Source: JADJNY01 sp046349615 (GTDB lineage Bacteria > Planctomycetota > UBA1135 > GCA-002686595). From it: a stretch of DNA of 64,000 nucleotides. Location: positions 1-64,000 of the forward strand of contig JAXMBZ010000003.1 of assembly GCA_046349615.1 (NCBI GenBank), read 5' to 3'. Position 1 is the first letter of the stretch; each line of letters opens with the position of its first letter. The notes beneath the pieces were generated by a model that was not told where the DNA came from, made no database searches, and was given only the letters and a program-made list of their open reading frames with translations. This document shows positions 42,639 through 50,586 of this stretch, piece after piece. Both the position numbers and the translations under genes were made by a program.

Positions 42639-42851
42639 ATGACCAAGCGCGAGGACTTCGAGTCCCTGTCGATCCCGCTCCAACGCTCCGAGCACGCGGG
42701 TCTGCGCGAAGCAGCTGCGTACGACGACATGGCGCGCCGAATCGTCGAGGGCATCGAGAGCGGTCCCGCCGAGTCGTTCGCGCCCGACTTCTTCGAGCGG
42801 CTGCGAGAGCGCGTGAGAGCGGCTCAGAGAAACTCCGCGCGCGCCGAGTGA
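42639..42851 (+). CDS. Small protein, possible antitoxin-like
   Basis: This 70-residue soluble, charged protein reads REAAAYDDMARRIVEGIESG and then PAESFAPDFFERLRERVRAA. The stretch IESGPAESF followed by a basic helix resembles the C-terminal half of ParD/RHH-type antitoxins, but the ribbon-helix-helix part is not convincing and no toxin gene follows. CAGACT lies 7 nt before the ATG, matching the leaderless signature with one mismatch. It begins 101 bp after the sulfatase. The function is unknown. Confidence 0.55.
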   Translation: MTKREDFESLSIPLQRSEHAGLREAAAYDDMARRIVEGIESGPAESFAPDFFERLRERVRAAQRNSARAE

Positions 42852-42943
42852 CGCGCCCAGGAAACGGTCGTCGGCATTCGAGCGTCGAGCGAGGCGGAGG
42901 AGGCTCCTGGCGGGCGTACGAACGAAAGCGCGAGAAAACGCCT

Positions 42944-43204
42944 TCACGATGCGCGCCACTCGGCGACGGCGATCAGGAAAGGTCCGGTCTCGTCGTTGCG
43001 CACGGTGAGGGTCACGAGCGTCCCCGGCGTGAACTCCCATTCCTCGTCGACCGAGTCGTAGTCGGGGGTCGCATCCAAGCGCACCACTCCAGGAGCGGCC
43101 ACGAGGCCCGTCGTCGGACGAAAGCAGAGGGTGCCCTCGTTCAAGAGGCGCACATAGACCCTGATGCGCCGCCCCGGTGTACTCGCCTCCTCGAGGTGGG
43201 TCAT
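42944..43204 (-). CDS. Small beta-rich protein, paralog of 45123-45374
   Basis: This 86-residue protein has the core RIRVYVRLLNEGTLCFRPTT, APGVVRLDATPDYDSVDEEW and EFTPGTLVTLTV. It is roughly 55% identical in residues to the 83-residue protein at 45123-45374. Both directly follow an hldE C-terminus (8 bp here; 16 bp there). The pattern of short strands with an EEWEF.PGTLV motif suggests a small beta-barrel or oligomeric fold. Its repeated linkage to hldE sequence suggests a linked origin, though no function is known for the family. Confidence 0.6.
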   Translation of the reverse strand: MTHLEEASTPGRRIRVYVRLLNEGTLCFRPTTGLVAAPGVVRLDATPDYDSVDEEWEFTPGTLVTLTVRNDETGPFLIAVAEWRAS

Positions 43205-43211
43205 CGCCGCC

Positions 43212-43590
43212 TCAACAACTCGTCGCCTGCCCGCCCTTCGCGCGCTCGAGGATGCTCGTCGTCGAACGCCCCGGCACGATCGGCGCGAGCACGACGCGTC
43301 CGCCGTGCGCTTCGACCCACTCGCGCCCGACGACGCCCTTGTCGGCCCAGTCCTGGCCCTTCACCAAGACGTCCGGCGTCACGCGCTCGACGATCTTCGC
43401 GGGCGTGTCCTCGCCGAAACTCGTCACCGCGTCGACCATCTCGAGCGCCGCGAGCATCGTCATGCGGTCGTCGAGCGGGTTCACCGGCCGCGTCGGGCCC
43501 TTGAGCCGCCGCACGCTCGCGTCGTCGTTGATCCCGACGAGGAGCACGTCGAAGCACCCGTTCGTGAACACGATGCGCTTCCCAGCCGAT
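43212..43590 (-). pseudogene. Partial hldE copy lacking the HxGH nucleotidyltransferase motif
   Basis: The last ~120 codons are almost identical to the end of the complete HldE at 45391-46863 (for example SVRRLKGPTRPVNPLDDRMT and VTPDVLVKGQDWADKGVVGR). Homology starts at about 43590. The segment TNGCFDVL joins straight to LVGINDD, lacking 18 residues (54 bp) that include the catalytic HVGH motif. In the intact gene the deleted piece is flanked by 9-bp direct repeats AGCACGTCG (45722-45730 and 45776-45784), and the fragment retains one. No kinase domain is present. It cannot be an active cytidylyltransferase/adenylyltransferase. Confidence 0.85.
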
Positions 43591-43628
43591 ACGGTTTCGT
43601 TCGCCTGTCCTTCGGCGGTGCCGCGGAA

Positions 43629-44270
43629 CTACTTCCCCTCCTCACGGTTCGACTCTTTTTCATCCAAGAGCTTTGAGTGAAGCCACCACACCTCGAGCTC
43701 GAGTGCACGATAGTCCGGATACTCAGCGGCACTGATCGTCGCGCTCCTCATGACTGGAGCGCCATTCTCCACGTCGAATACTTGAACGACCGTGGAGACT
43801 GGACTCCCGTCTGCACCCGACTTCAGAGTCGGAACCGTAGACTCGTCCCGCTGCAGATTGGTGGTTATAAGTCGATCATTCGCCAACATTTCCTTGGCGA
43901 TTCGCTGGCGCTCACAGTCCCGCTTCTCTTCTAGGAGACTCGCCGCAGCCAGGAGTTGACCTCGTGTTGCTCCAGCATATTTGCTCTCGAGCGTTCTATC
44001 ATCCTGCTCAAACACCCTCTCCGACTCGAGCACACGCGCGGCTGCCTCGAGAGCGGCAACGGCCGGGTTCCTGACTGGGTCGATCGGCCTCTCAAGAGCG
44101 ACGGACCCGTGAGCCGCGAGCCTAGTCTCCGATTCAACTTGAGGATGACTGAGATCGACCATCCTGCCTGGCTCAGGGCGGGGCATCTGCTCATCGGGCC
44201 TGGTGATGAAATAGGAAAACAGTCCAAAGACTGCCACAGTGGACAGAACGTAGAACAGTCGAGCACGCAT
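43629..44270 (-). CDS. Orphan membrane-anchored protein in an AT-richer patch
   Basis: This 213-residue protein starts at Met-44270 after GGGAGG at about 8 nt. It has one N-terminal membrane helix (ARLFYVLSTVAVFGLFSYFI) and an extracytoplasmic region of mixed charge with coiled-coil-like segments (AALEAAARVLESERVFEQDD, RDCERQRIAKEMLANDRLI). The codon usage is visibly less G/C-rich than in neighbouring genes; sample lines are 50-58% G+C against ~70% around. Two genes of this kind sit side by side between hldE copies. No family was recognised; it is probably foreign or fast-evolving. Confidence 0.6.
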   Translation of the reverse strand: MRARLFYVLSTVAVFGLFSYFITRPDEQMPRPEPGRMVDLSHPQVESETRLAAHGSVALERPIDPVRNPAVAALEAAARVLESERVFEQDDRTLESKYAGATRGQLLAAASLLEEKRDCERQRIAKEMLANDRLITTNLQRDESTVPTLKSGADGSPVSTVVQVFDVENGAPVMRSATISAAEYPDYRALELEVWWLHSKLLDEKESNREEGK

Positions 44271-44396
44271 GCTATCGCCTCCCTGCTGATTCACCACACA
44301 AAGTCAGGCCAAATGGAAACGACACCTCGAGATCGGAGGAGAAACCGGGCTATACTGCCATGGTCGAATAAGGAGCACAGTGAGCGCACACCTCAA

Positions 44397-44774
44397 CTAC
44401 GGGCAACTACCGCACACGATCTTCACGGGGGTGTACGTTGAGAGGTTACACGGACAGTCCAATGTGAAATAGGCAGTCTTGCCACAGATAAGGCGCCCAC
44501 TCTGATTGAATGGCGTGGAGGAGCTTCCTCCACCGGGCAGGGCACAGTTGTAGTCGCCTATTGTACTGTAGGAGCATCCGCGACAGGGAGAGTAGGTCTC
44601 AAGTGTTGTCGTGATCGCAAGAATGCACAAGCAACCATTGCTCGGCTTTGCACACATCTGGCCGGTAGACTCTTCACTGATTGGGCAATACTCCGGCGCT
44701 TGACTTGCCGAGAGGCCAACAATCGAGAGAACCGAAACAGCGAGTCCGAGTGCGATCGTGAAGGGAGAATTCAT
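44397..44774 (-). CDS. Small secreted Cys-rich protein in the AT-richer patch
   Basis: This 125-residue protein starts with a signal peptide (MNSPFTIALGLAVSVLSIVG, cleaved near SASQA). The mature part of ~100 residues holds 12 cysteines, many in pairs such as NGCLCILA, PCRGCSYST, DCPCNLS and VCGSCP, suggesting a disulfide-knotted fold. GAGG lies about 9 nt upstream of the ATG at 44774. Codon use is AT-richer than in surrounding genes. It reads in the same direction as the orphan gene downstream. The function is unknown; a secreted, disulfide-bonded factor or a predator/phage-related protein are both conceivable. Confidence 0.6.
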   Translation of the reverse strand: MNSPFTIALGLAVSVLSIVGLSASQAPEYCPISEESTGQMCAKPSNGCLCILAITTTLETYSPCRGCSYSTIGDYNCALPGGGSSSTPFNQSGRLICGKTAYFTLDCPCNLSTYTPVKIVCGSCP

Positions 44775-45122
44775 GGGACCGAAACCTCGTTGAAGCAAAG
44801 TGGAGTGCGGCGGGATGCCCACTCGTCGCCTGCGAAGCTACCCCCCCCCCGTCATTAGCGCAAGCCGCTCATCGTGATTTTGCCTTCCATCCGCGGTTCC
44901 AGAGCGGCTTCGTTCCTAGATCTGGGTATCGACGCGAACATGGCGGGCGCCTCCACCGCTCTCCGGCCTCTGCCCACTCACGTAGGCTCAGCCGATGTCG
45001 AGCGGGGTTGTCGGTCCACTTGGCTCTCTCCCCTCACAGTTTTCAACCAGCGCGAAGGTTGTGGCTCTGAGTCCGCCAAATCGCCCCCCCGATCTCCTGG
45101 TCGTAGACTGGTCGGCGCACGC
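44775..45122. other. Intergenic stretch with a C10 homopolymer
   Basis: No gene is evident in these ~350 bp. A run of ten C residues lies at 44841-44850. The G+C content rises again toward 45120. The upstream regulatory region of the Cys-rich gene would lie at its left side. Confidence 0.35.
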
Positions 45123-45374
45123 TCACTGCCCGCGGGCCTCGGCGACGGCGACGAGGCACTCGCCCCCGCTCCACGTCTGCAGCTCGACGGTGACGAGCGT
45201 CCCCGGCGCGAACTCCCACTCTTCGTCGTCCGGGTCGTACTCGGCTGTCGCGAGCAAACGCACGACGCCCGGAGCGACGACGGCCCCCTGAGTCGGTCGA
45301 ATGCACGGCGTGCCTTCGTTCAGGAGGCGGACGTGCACCTCGATCCTGAGCCCGGGCGAGTTCACGTCCTCCAT
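45123..45374 (-). CDS. Small beta-rich protein, paralog of 42944-43204
   Basis: This 83-residue protein (GLRIEVHVRLLNEGTPCIRP, VVAPGVVRLLATAEYDPDDE, EWEFAPGTLVTVEL) is the counterpart of the protein at 42944-43204. It follows the intact hldE by 16 bp on the same strand, so it is probably cotranscribed with it. The conserved core is RLLNEGT.C.RP and DEEWEF.PGTLVT. No known family was recognised. Its repeated position behind hldE is the only clue to function. Confidence 0.6.
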   Translation of the reverse strand: MEDVNSPGLRIEVHVRLLNEGTPCIRPTQGAVVAPGVVRLLATAEYDPDDEEWEFAPGTLVTVELQTWSGGECLVAVAEARGQ

Positions 45375-45390
45375 CTCACCCGCCCCCGCC

Positions 45391-46863
45391 TCAACAACTC
45401 GTCGCCTGCCCGCCCTTCGCGCGCTCCAGGATGCTCGTCGTCGAGCGTCCCGGCACGAGCGGCGCGAGCACGACGCGTCCGCCGTGCGCTTCGACCCACT
45501 CCCTGCCGACGACGCCCTTGTCGGCCCAGTCCTGGCCTTTCACCAGCACATCCGGCGTCACGCGCTCGACGATCTTCGCGGGCGTGTCCTCGCCGAAGCT
45601 CGTGACCGCGTCGACCATCTCGAGCGCCGCGAGCATCGTCATGCGGTCGTCGAGCGGGTTGACGGGCCGCGTCGGGCCTTTCAGCCGCCGCACGCTCGCG
45701 TCGTCGTTGATCCCGACGAGCAGCACGTCGCCGTGGCTCTTCGCGAAGCGCAAGTACGTCGCGTGCCCGACGTGGAGCACGTCGAAGCACCCGTTCGTGA
45801 ACACGATGCGCTTCCCCGCCTTGCGCCACGACGCGAGCAGCTCGTCGAGCTCGTGCGGCCGCACGACCTTGCCGACGTGCTGATTGCGCTCGCGCAGCTC
45901 GGCGAGCAGCTCGCTGCGCGTCACCGCGTGCGTGCCGAGGCGCGCGACGACGATGCCCGCCGCGTGGTTCGCGAGCTCGACCGCGGTGCCGAGCGGGAGC
46001 CCGCACGCGAGGTAGAAGCCCATCTGCGCGATCACGGTGTCGCCGGCGCCCGTGACGTCGAACACCTGGCGCGCGCGCGCGGGCACGTGGCCCGACACGC
46101 CGGCCTTCGTCTCGTGGTAGATGCCGTCGGCGCCGAGCGTGATCACCGCGGCGTCGAGCTCCGCGACCGCCATCAGGTCCTTCGCGGCCTTGGGCATGTC
46201 CTCGATGCGCGCGAGCTTGCGGCCGAGCGCTTGCTCCGCTTCCTTGCGGTTCGGTGTCACGAGCGTCGCGCCCGCGTAGCGTTTGTAGTCGTCGCCCTTG
46301 GGGTCGACGAGCACGGGGATGCCGTGCTTCCGCGCCTCGAGGATCGCGCAGCGGATCACGGCCGGCGCGAGCACGCCCTTGCCGTAGTCGCTGAGCACGA
46401 CGGCCTGCGCGCGCTTCACGCGGTCGGGGAGCACACGCAGGAGCGCGTCGAGCGCGGGGCCGCCGGCGGTGCGCGCGTCCTCCTGGTCGACGCGCAGCAT
46501 CTGGTACTGCCCGCTCATCATGCGCGTCTTCAAGATCGTCGGCCGCGACGCGTCGACGACGCACGCGGTCGTGTCGATGCCTTCCTTCTCGAACAGTTGG
46601 CGCATCGCGCGCCCCCACCCGTCGTCGCCGACGAGGCCGACGACGTCGACCTCCGCCCCCATCGCGACGACGTTCGCCGCGACGTTGCCGGCGCCGCCGA
46701 GGCGCTCCTCGGAGTTCTTCACCGTGAGGATCGGGATCGGCGCTTCGGGCGAGATGCGCGAGACGTCGCCGGTGACGTAGCGGTCGAGGATCAGGTCGCC
46801 GACGATGAGGACGCGCGGACGACCGAGCTGTTCGAGAGTGGCTTCGAGCTCGAAGGTGTTCAC
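45391..46863 (-). CDS. hldE: Bifunctional heptose 7-phosphate kinase / heptose 1-phosphate adenylyltransferase
   Basis: This 490-residue HldE-type enzyme makes ADP-heptose precursor in LPS core synthesis. The N-terminal ribokinase domain (about 1-325) shows VGDLILDRYVTGDVSRISPE, RLGGAGNVAANV and the anion-hole motif VFDVTGAGDTVIA. The C-terminal nucleotidyltransferase domain (about 345-490) carries FTNGCFDVLHVGHATYL with HxGH, and PTRPVNPLDDRMTMLAALE. Both active sites look intact. The start is GTG 46863. A partial, damaged copy lies at 43212-43590. The end AKGGQATSC is shared with that copy. Role fits with lpxK and lpxL-like genes downstream in the window. Confidence 0.95.
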   Translation of the reverse strand: MNTFELEATLEQLGRPRVLIVGDLILDRYVTGDVSRISPEAPIPILTVKNSEERLGGAGNVAANVVAMGAEVDVVGLVGDDGWGRAMRQLFEKEGIDTTACVVDASRPTILKTRMMSGQYQMLRVDQEDARTAGGPALDALLRVLPDRVKRAQAVVLSDYGKGVLAPAVIRCAILEARKHGIPVLVDPKGDDYKRYAGATLVTPNRKEAEQALGRKLARIEDMPKAAKDLMAVAELDAAVITLGADGIYHETKAGVSGHVPARARQVFDVTGAGDTVIAQMGFYLACGLPLGTAVELANHAAGIVVARLGTHAVTRSELLAELRERNQHVGKVVRPHELDELLASWRKAGKRIVFTNGCFDVLHVGHATYLRFAKSHGDVLLVGINDDASVRRLKGPTRPVNPLDDRMTMLAALEMVDAVTSFGEDTPAKIVERVTPDVLVKGQDWADKGVVGREWVEAHGGRVVLAPLVPGRSTTSILERAKGGQATSC

Positions 46864-46925
46864 GGCGCGAGTGTCTCGCGCCTCGCGCGGGGAAACAAGC
46901 CCGCGCGGCTCCGCCGAAACGCGAC

Positions 46926-46958
46926 GCGGGGCGCCCTCCCCTCGGGAGGACGCCCCGC
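46926..46958 (-). terminator. Hairpin after the secreted PPC-like protein gene
   Basis: GCGGGGCG (46926-46933) pairs with CGCCCCGC (46951-46958), extended inward by CCCTCCC/GGGAGG. It lies 27 bp after the stop of the gene at 46985, between that gene and the start of hldE, and would separate the two transcripts. No T-run is seen. Confidence 0.65.
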
Positions 46959-46984
46959 GCTCGAGCGGATGATGCCGCTCTCGC

Positions 46985-48379
46985 TCACCAGTCGATGCCC
47001 CACCCGTTCGTCACGTTGAACGTCTCCGGCGGGCAGAACGCCGCCGCCGAGTTGCGATAGTACGTCTGGTAGTACCGCCGCACGCCGCTGCCGACCGTGA
47101 CGCCGCCGCGCTGCGACAGCGTGACGGTCTCGACCGAGTCGGGGAACGAGGAGGCCCCACCGACGTTGGACTTCGTGCGCAAACGCAGCAGCGTCCCGCC
47201 CGTGCAGCGCGCGCCGTCACCGAACACGACGTCGTCCGTCGCCGTGCCCTGCAGGTAGATGCACGACACCGAGAGCGGCATGCCCGAGCCGTTCAGCACG
47301 ACGTTGTCGAGCGCCGCCGTGCCCGTCGCCGTCAGATTGCCGCCGCTCGCGTTGACCGAGTTCGCGCAGCCGTTCCCCGCCGCGCCGTTGTTCCCGCACG
47401 GGCACGGCGTCGTGTGATCGGTCAGCGTGCCGTCGCCGGCGCAGAACGCATGGAACGCGGGCGGCGTCCCGACCGTGAAGCGCACCCACACGACCTCCTG
47501 GAGCGCCGCCGTGCTCGCCGTGATCGGCGTCGTCGTCACGCCGTCGCTGATCGTGAAGTTGACGGAGAGCGTGCCGACGGTCGTATTGCTGTTCGCCAGG
47601 ACGTTGGGGAAGTCGAGCACGTTGTCGTTGAGGAAGTCCTCGTCCGCGTTCGCGTCCGCCTGGTCGTTCGCGAGGTTGTAGCGGCTGATCGCGACGTAGT
47701 ACGTCCCCGCCGCGAGCGTGCGCGCGACGCGCGACTGCGAGGTCGGCCCCGCCGGACCCTCGTCGTCGTTGTGCGCGGTCGGCACCGGGTTCAGCGCGCC
47801 GTCGTACACGTAGATCTCCGTGTCCGTCGTCGTCTGGCCGACGCTCGACACCGTGATCAGGCCGGGCGTGAAGACGCCGCCCGCGACGATCGGCGTCACG
47901 GGGGTGCGGGTGAAGGCGACGATGTAGGGCAAGGTCGTCGTCGCCGTGCCGGTCACCTGGAGGTAGATCTGCTCCTGGCGGCCGAACCCGTAGTACGAGA
48001 GCGCGCGCGGCGGCGTCGTGGTGGCCAACGACGTCGCGAAGGTCGCGTCCGTGCCCGGAGTGATGATGCCCGGCGAGACCTGCGTGAGACCGCGGAACGT
48101 CATGGTGTGGCCGGCGACACCCGTGGTCGTCACCTTCAGCGACTGCGCGTAGATGCCGAGCGGCGCGGCGCAGGACTGCACGAGGAAGCTGTCGAGCGAC
48201 GTCAGGCCGGCCGCCGTCCCCGACCCCGTGGTGGTGCCGGTGATCTGGTCGCCGGACGCCATGCATCCGATCGGGTTGGAGGCCGCTTTCGAGTCGTTGG
48301 GCTCGACCTCGGGGAAGCTCGTCTGAGCGGAAGCGGCGACGGCGAGGCCGCCGATCGCGAGCGCGATGCGTAAGGACAT
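46985..48379 (-). CDS. Secreted protein with PPC-like beta domain and Cys-rich C-terminal domain
   Basis: This 464-residue protein has a signal peptide (MSLRIALAIGGLAVAASAQ). The mature start SFPEVEPNDSKAASNPIG is the typical opening of a bacterial pre-peptidase C-terminal-like beta-sandwich; further beta-rich sequence follows with TLAAGTYYVAISRYNLA. The last ~140 residues are the module shared with three other proteins: FCAGDGTLTDHTTPCPCGN, GCANSVNASGGNL, VVFGDGARCTGGTLLRL, QTYYRNSAAAFCPPETFNV, ending GWGIDW. A ribosome site AGGAG precedes the ATG. Extracellular location is likely; the function is unknown. Confidence 0.83.
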   Translation of the reverse strand: MSLRIALAIGGLAVAASAQTSFPEVEPNDSKAASNPIGCMASGDQITGTTTGSGTAAGLTSLDSFLVQSCAAPLGIYAQSLKVTTTGVAGHTMTFRGLTQVSPGIITPGTDATFATSLATTTPPRALSYYGFGRQEQIYLQVTGTATTTLPYIVAFTRTPVTPIVAGGVFTPGLITVSSVGQTTTDTEIYVYDGALNPVPTAHNDDEGPAGPTSQSRVARTLAAGTYYVAISRYNLANDQADANADEDFLNDNVLDFPNVLANSNTTVGTLSVNFTISDGVTTTPITASTAALQEVVWVRFTVGTPPAFHAFCAGDGTLTDHTTPCPCGNNGAAGNGCANSVNASGGNLTATGTAALDNVVLNGSGMPLSVSCIYLQGTATDDVVFGDGARCTGGTLLRLRTKSNVGGASSFPDSVETVTLSQRGGVTVGSGVRRYYQTYYRNSAAAFCPPETFNVTNGWGIDW

Positions 48380-48520
48380 GGTTCTCTCCTGAGTGGGGTC
48401 CGTGGCCGCGCGGTCCGTCCGTGCGGCGTGGAGTCGAGCCTAGTCGAAGCCGACGAGTTCAGGGGGGACGCGCTCGGCCGGGAAATCGAAAGCCCTGGTG
48501 CCGCGAGCCTCACGCGAGCT

Positions 48521-49516
48521 TCAACCGAGAGGGCGAGGCTTCCAGCCTGCTTCCGCGAGCTTGCACAGGACCGCCATCCTCAGGAGCGGCAGCATCAGCT
48601 CGTGCTGTCCGAGGATCGAGATCCCGCGGCCCGGCGGCCGCTGCACGACGTTCGTCTCCGCGCGGTACTGCCGCAGCATGTCGAGGTTCGCGGTCGTCAT
48701 CGCGTCGAGCTTCGCGCCGAGGTTGAGCGCGACGCTGACGGCCTTCAAGAACACCTCGGGCAGGATCACCGCGCACCCGACGTTGATCCACACGCCGCCG
48801 TCGAGCCCGTGGACGAACTTGCAGACGTGGCGGAAGTCGTGCATCGACGCCTCGCCGATGTCCGCGCCCGACGCGGCCGGGTGCATGTGCACGATGTCCG
48901 CGCCGATGGCACCGTGCACCGTGACGCCGAGCCCCAGACGCACGGCCTCGGCGGTGACCGAGAGCCCGCGGTGCGGCGCGCCGCGCTCGAGCAACATGCG
49001 CCCCAGGCCGCGGCCGAAGCCCGCCGGATCGCCGACCTTCGGCGCGCAGCCGCGCCGCGCGGCTTCGGCGAGCGCACGCCCGGTCTCGTCCGCGAAGCCG
49101 AACGCGCCCTGCGGCAGCTGCTTCGCGACGTCCTCGCTCGTCCGCCCGACCGTCGCGATCTCGAAGTCGTGGATCGCGCCCGCGCTGTTCATCGCGACGT
49201 GGTCGATCACGCCGCGCCGCATCAGGTCGATCAGGAGCGGCGCGAGCCCGACCTTGAGCACGTGCGCGCCGAGCGCCACCGCGACGGGCTTCCCGTTCGT
49301 CTTCGCGGTCACGATGCGCGCGACGAGCTCCTTGAAGTGCTTGCCCACGTAGATGTCGGGCAGCGAATCGACGAAGCGCGCGAACTCGGGGAACGGCTCC
49401 GGCGTCTGGCAGAAGTCGCGCAGGTCGACGAGGCTCTCGCGCGTCGCGAGCGGGTACGTGCGCACGCCCCGCATCGCCGGGAACGGATGGAGCGCGTCGC
49501 TTTGGCTCTGGCTCAT
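48521..49516 (-). CDS. Conserved protein, deoxyhypusine-synthase-like
   Basis: This 331-residue protein has the conserved blocks AVALGAHVLKVGLAPLLIDL, AMNSAGAIHDFEIATVGRTS, GAFGFADETGRALAEAA and GGVWINVGCAVILPEVFLKA. These resemble, from memory, a bacterial group annotated as deoxyhypusine-synthase-like with an NAD-binding fold. No eIF5A substrate exists in most bacteria, so a different role is expected. It starts at Met-49516, 47 bp after the lpxL-like gene and on the same strand, so it may close the omega-like - lpxK - lpxL operon. The family match is from recall and the activity is unknown. Confidence 0.6.
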   Translation of the reverse strand: MSQSQSDALHPFPAMRGVRTYPLATRESLVDLRDFCQTPEPFPEFARFVDSLPDIYVGKHFKELVARIVTAKTNGKPVAVALGAHVLKVGLAPLLIDLMRRGVIDHVAMNSAGAIHDFEIATVGRTSEDVAKQLPQGAFGFADETGRALAEAARRGCAPKVGDPAGFGRGLGRMLLERGAPHRGLSVTAEAVRLGLGVTVHGAIGADIVHMHPAASGADIGEASMHDFRHVCKFVHGLDGGVWINVGCAVILPEVFLKAVSVALNLGAKLDAMTTANLDMLRQYRAETNVVQRPPGRGISILGQHELMLPLLRMAVLCKLAEAGWKPRPLG

Positions 49517-49563
49517 GCCGCTCCTCTAGCAACTGCGCGGGAGCGTTGGAAACGCTTTTCGCG

Positions 49564-50586
49564 CTACGCGCCCGCCGCGGGTGCGTCGGCGCCGCGGTAG
49601 CGGTCGTGCAGCCAGAAGTACTGCTCCGGCGCCGCGCGGATCATGCGCTCGAGCTCGCGGTTCACGGCAAGGACGAGCGCCTCGACGGAGAGCGCCTTCG
49701 CTTCCTCGGGCCAGAGCACCTTGTCCGCCTCGAAGCGCCAGCGGAAGCGCGTCTCCGTGCGCACGCACGCCGCGAACACGATCGGCGCGTTCAGGCGTTT
49801 CAAGAGCACGCCCGCGCCGCGATCGCACCGCGCGGGGTGGCCGAAGAAGCTCGCCATCACGGGCCGCGAACGCGCGCGCTGGTCGAGCATCATCGCGAAC
49901 GCGCCGCCCGCGCGCACGACGGCGCCCGCGTGCTGCATCGCGCCGCGCCGCGGCAGGAGTCGGATCCCGCGCGCCTCGCGCACGGCTTGGAAGCGCACGG
50001 AGAGCGGGCGGTTCTTCGGCGGCCGCGACACGACGTAGAGCGGATCGAAGCCGATCCACGGCAGCGCCATCGCGCACGTCTCCCAGTCGCCGACGTGCGC
50101 GCCGGCGAGGAGGCAGCCCTTCTTCTCCGCGAGCACGCGCTTCACGTCGTCCGAGAGGCGCACCTCGACGTGCTCGAGCACGCGCTCGGGCGGAACGGTA
50201 CGCGCGAACGCCGTCGAATCGAGCGTGACGCGCAGGAGGTGTCTCCAACTCGCGCGCACGAGCGCGTCGACGCGCGCCGCGTCGGTCTCGCCGAACGCCT
50301 GGCGCACGTACGCGCGCGCCGCATCCGTGTGCCTTCGATCGACCGCGTGCGCGAGGCCCGCGAGCGCGTTCACGCACGCCGACTGCAGCGGCGCGGGGAG
50401 CCGCGACACGCCGCCGATCGCACCGGTGACGAGCGCCGCTTCGAGCGACGCGAGCACTCCCGTCCGCCGCCCGTACACGCCGACGCGCGGCGCGGGCCAA
50501 TCCGCGCGCAGTCCGCGCGGCAGCGCGAGCGGGGTCTCGGGCGGCGTGCCGTCCTCGTCCGCGTCGTCGTCGCGCGCGTCAGTCAC
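49564..50586 (-). CDS. LpxL/HtrB-like lipid A acyltransferase
   Basis: This 340-residue protein belongs to the lysophospholipid/lipid A acyltransferase group. The catalytic HX4E motif is AGAHVGDWETCAMAL (His...Glu), followed by VVSRPPKNRPLSVRFQAVRE and GGAFAMMLDQRARS with a second conserved Asp. Such enzymes add a secondary acyl chain to Kdo-lipid A. A hydrophobic N-terminal part (LASLEAALVTGAIGGVSRLP) should tether it to the inner membrane. Its GTG start overlaps the lpxK stop by 8 bp, so it is translated right after lpxK. Exact acyl specificity cannot be inferred. Confidence 0.82.
   Translation of the reverse strand: MTDARDDDADEDGTPPETPLALPRGLRADWPAPRVGVYGRRTGVLASLEAALVTGAIGGVSRLPAPLQSACVNALAGLAHAVDRRHTDAARAYVRQAFGETDAARVDALVRASWRHLLRVTLDSTAFARTVPPERVLEHVEVRLSDDVKRVLAEKKGCLLAGAHVGDWETCAMALPWIGFDPLYVVSRPPKNRPLSVRFQAVREARGIRLLPRRGAMQHAGAVVRAGGAFAMMLDQRARSRPVMASFFGHPARCDRGAGVLLKRLNAPIVFAACVRTETRFRWRFEADKVLWPEEAKALSVEALVLAVNRELERMIRAAPEQYFWLHDRYRGADAPAAGA

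Noticed and set aside
43212..43590. A functional stand-alone heptose adenylyltransferase (HldC-like)
   Set aside because: The HxGH motif needed for catalysis is deleted and the N-terminal start region is not preserved.
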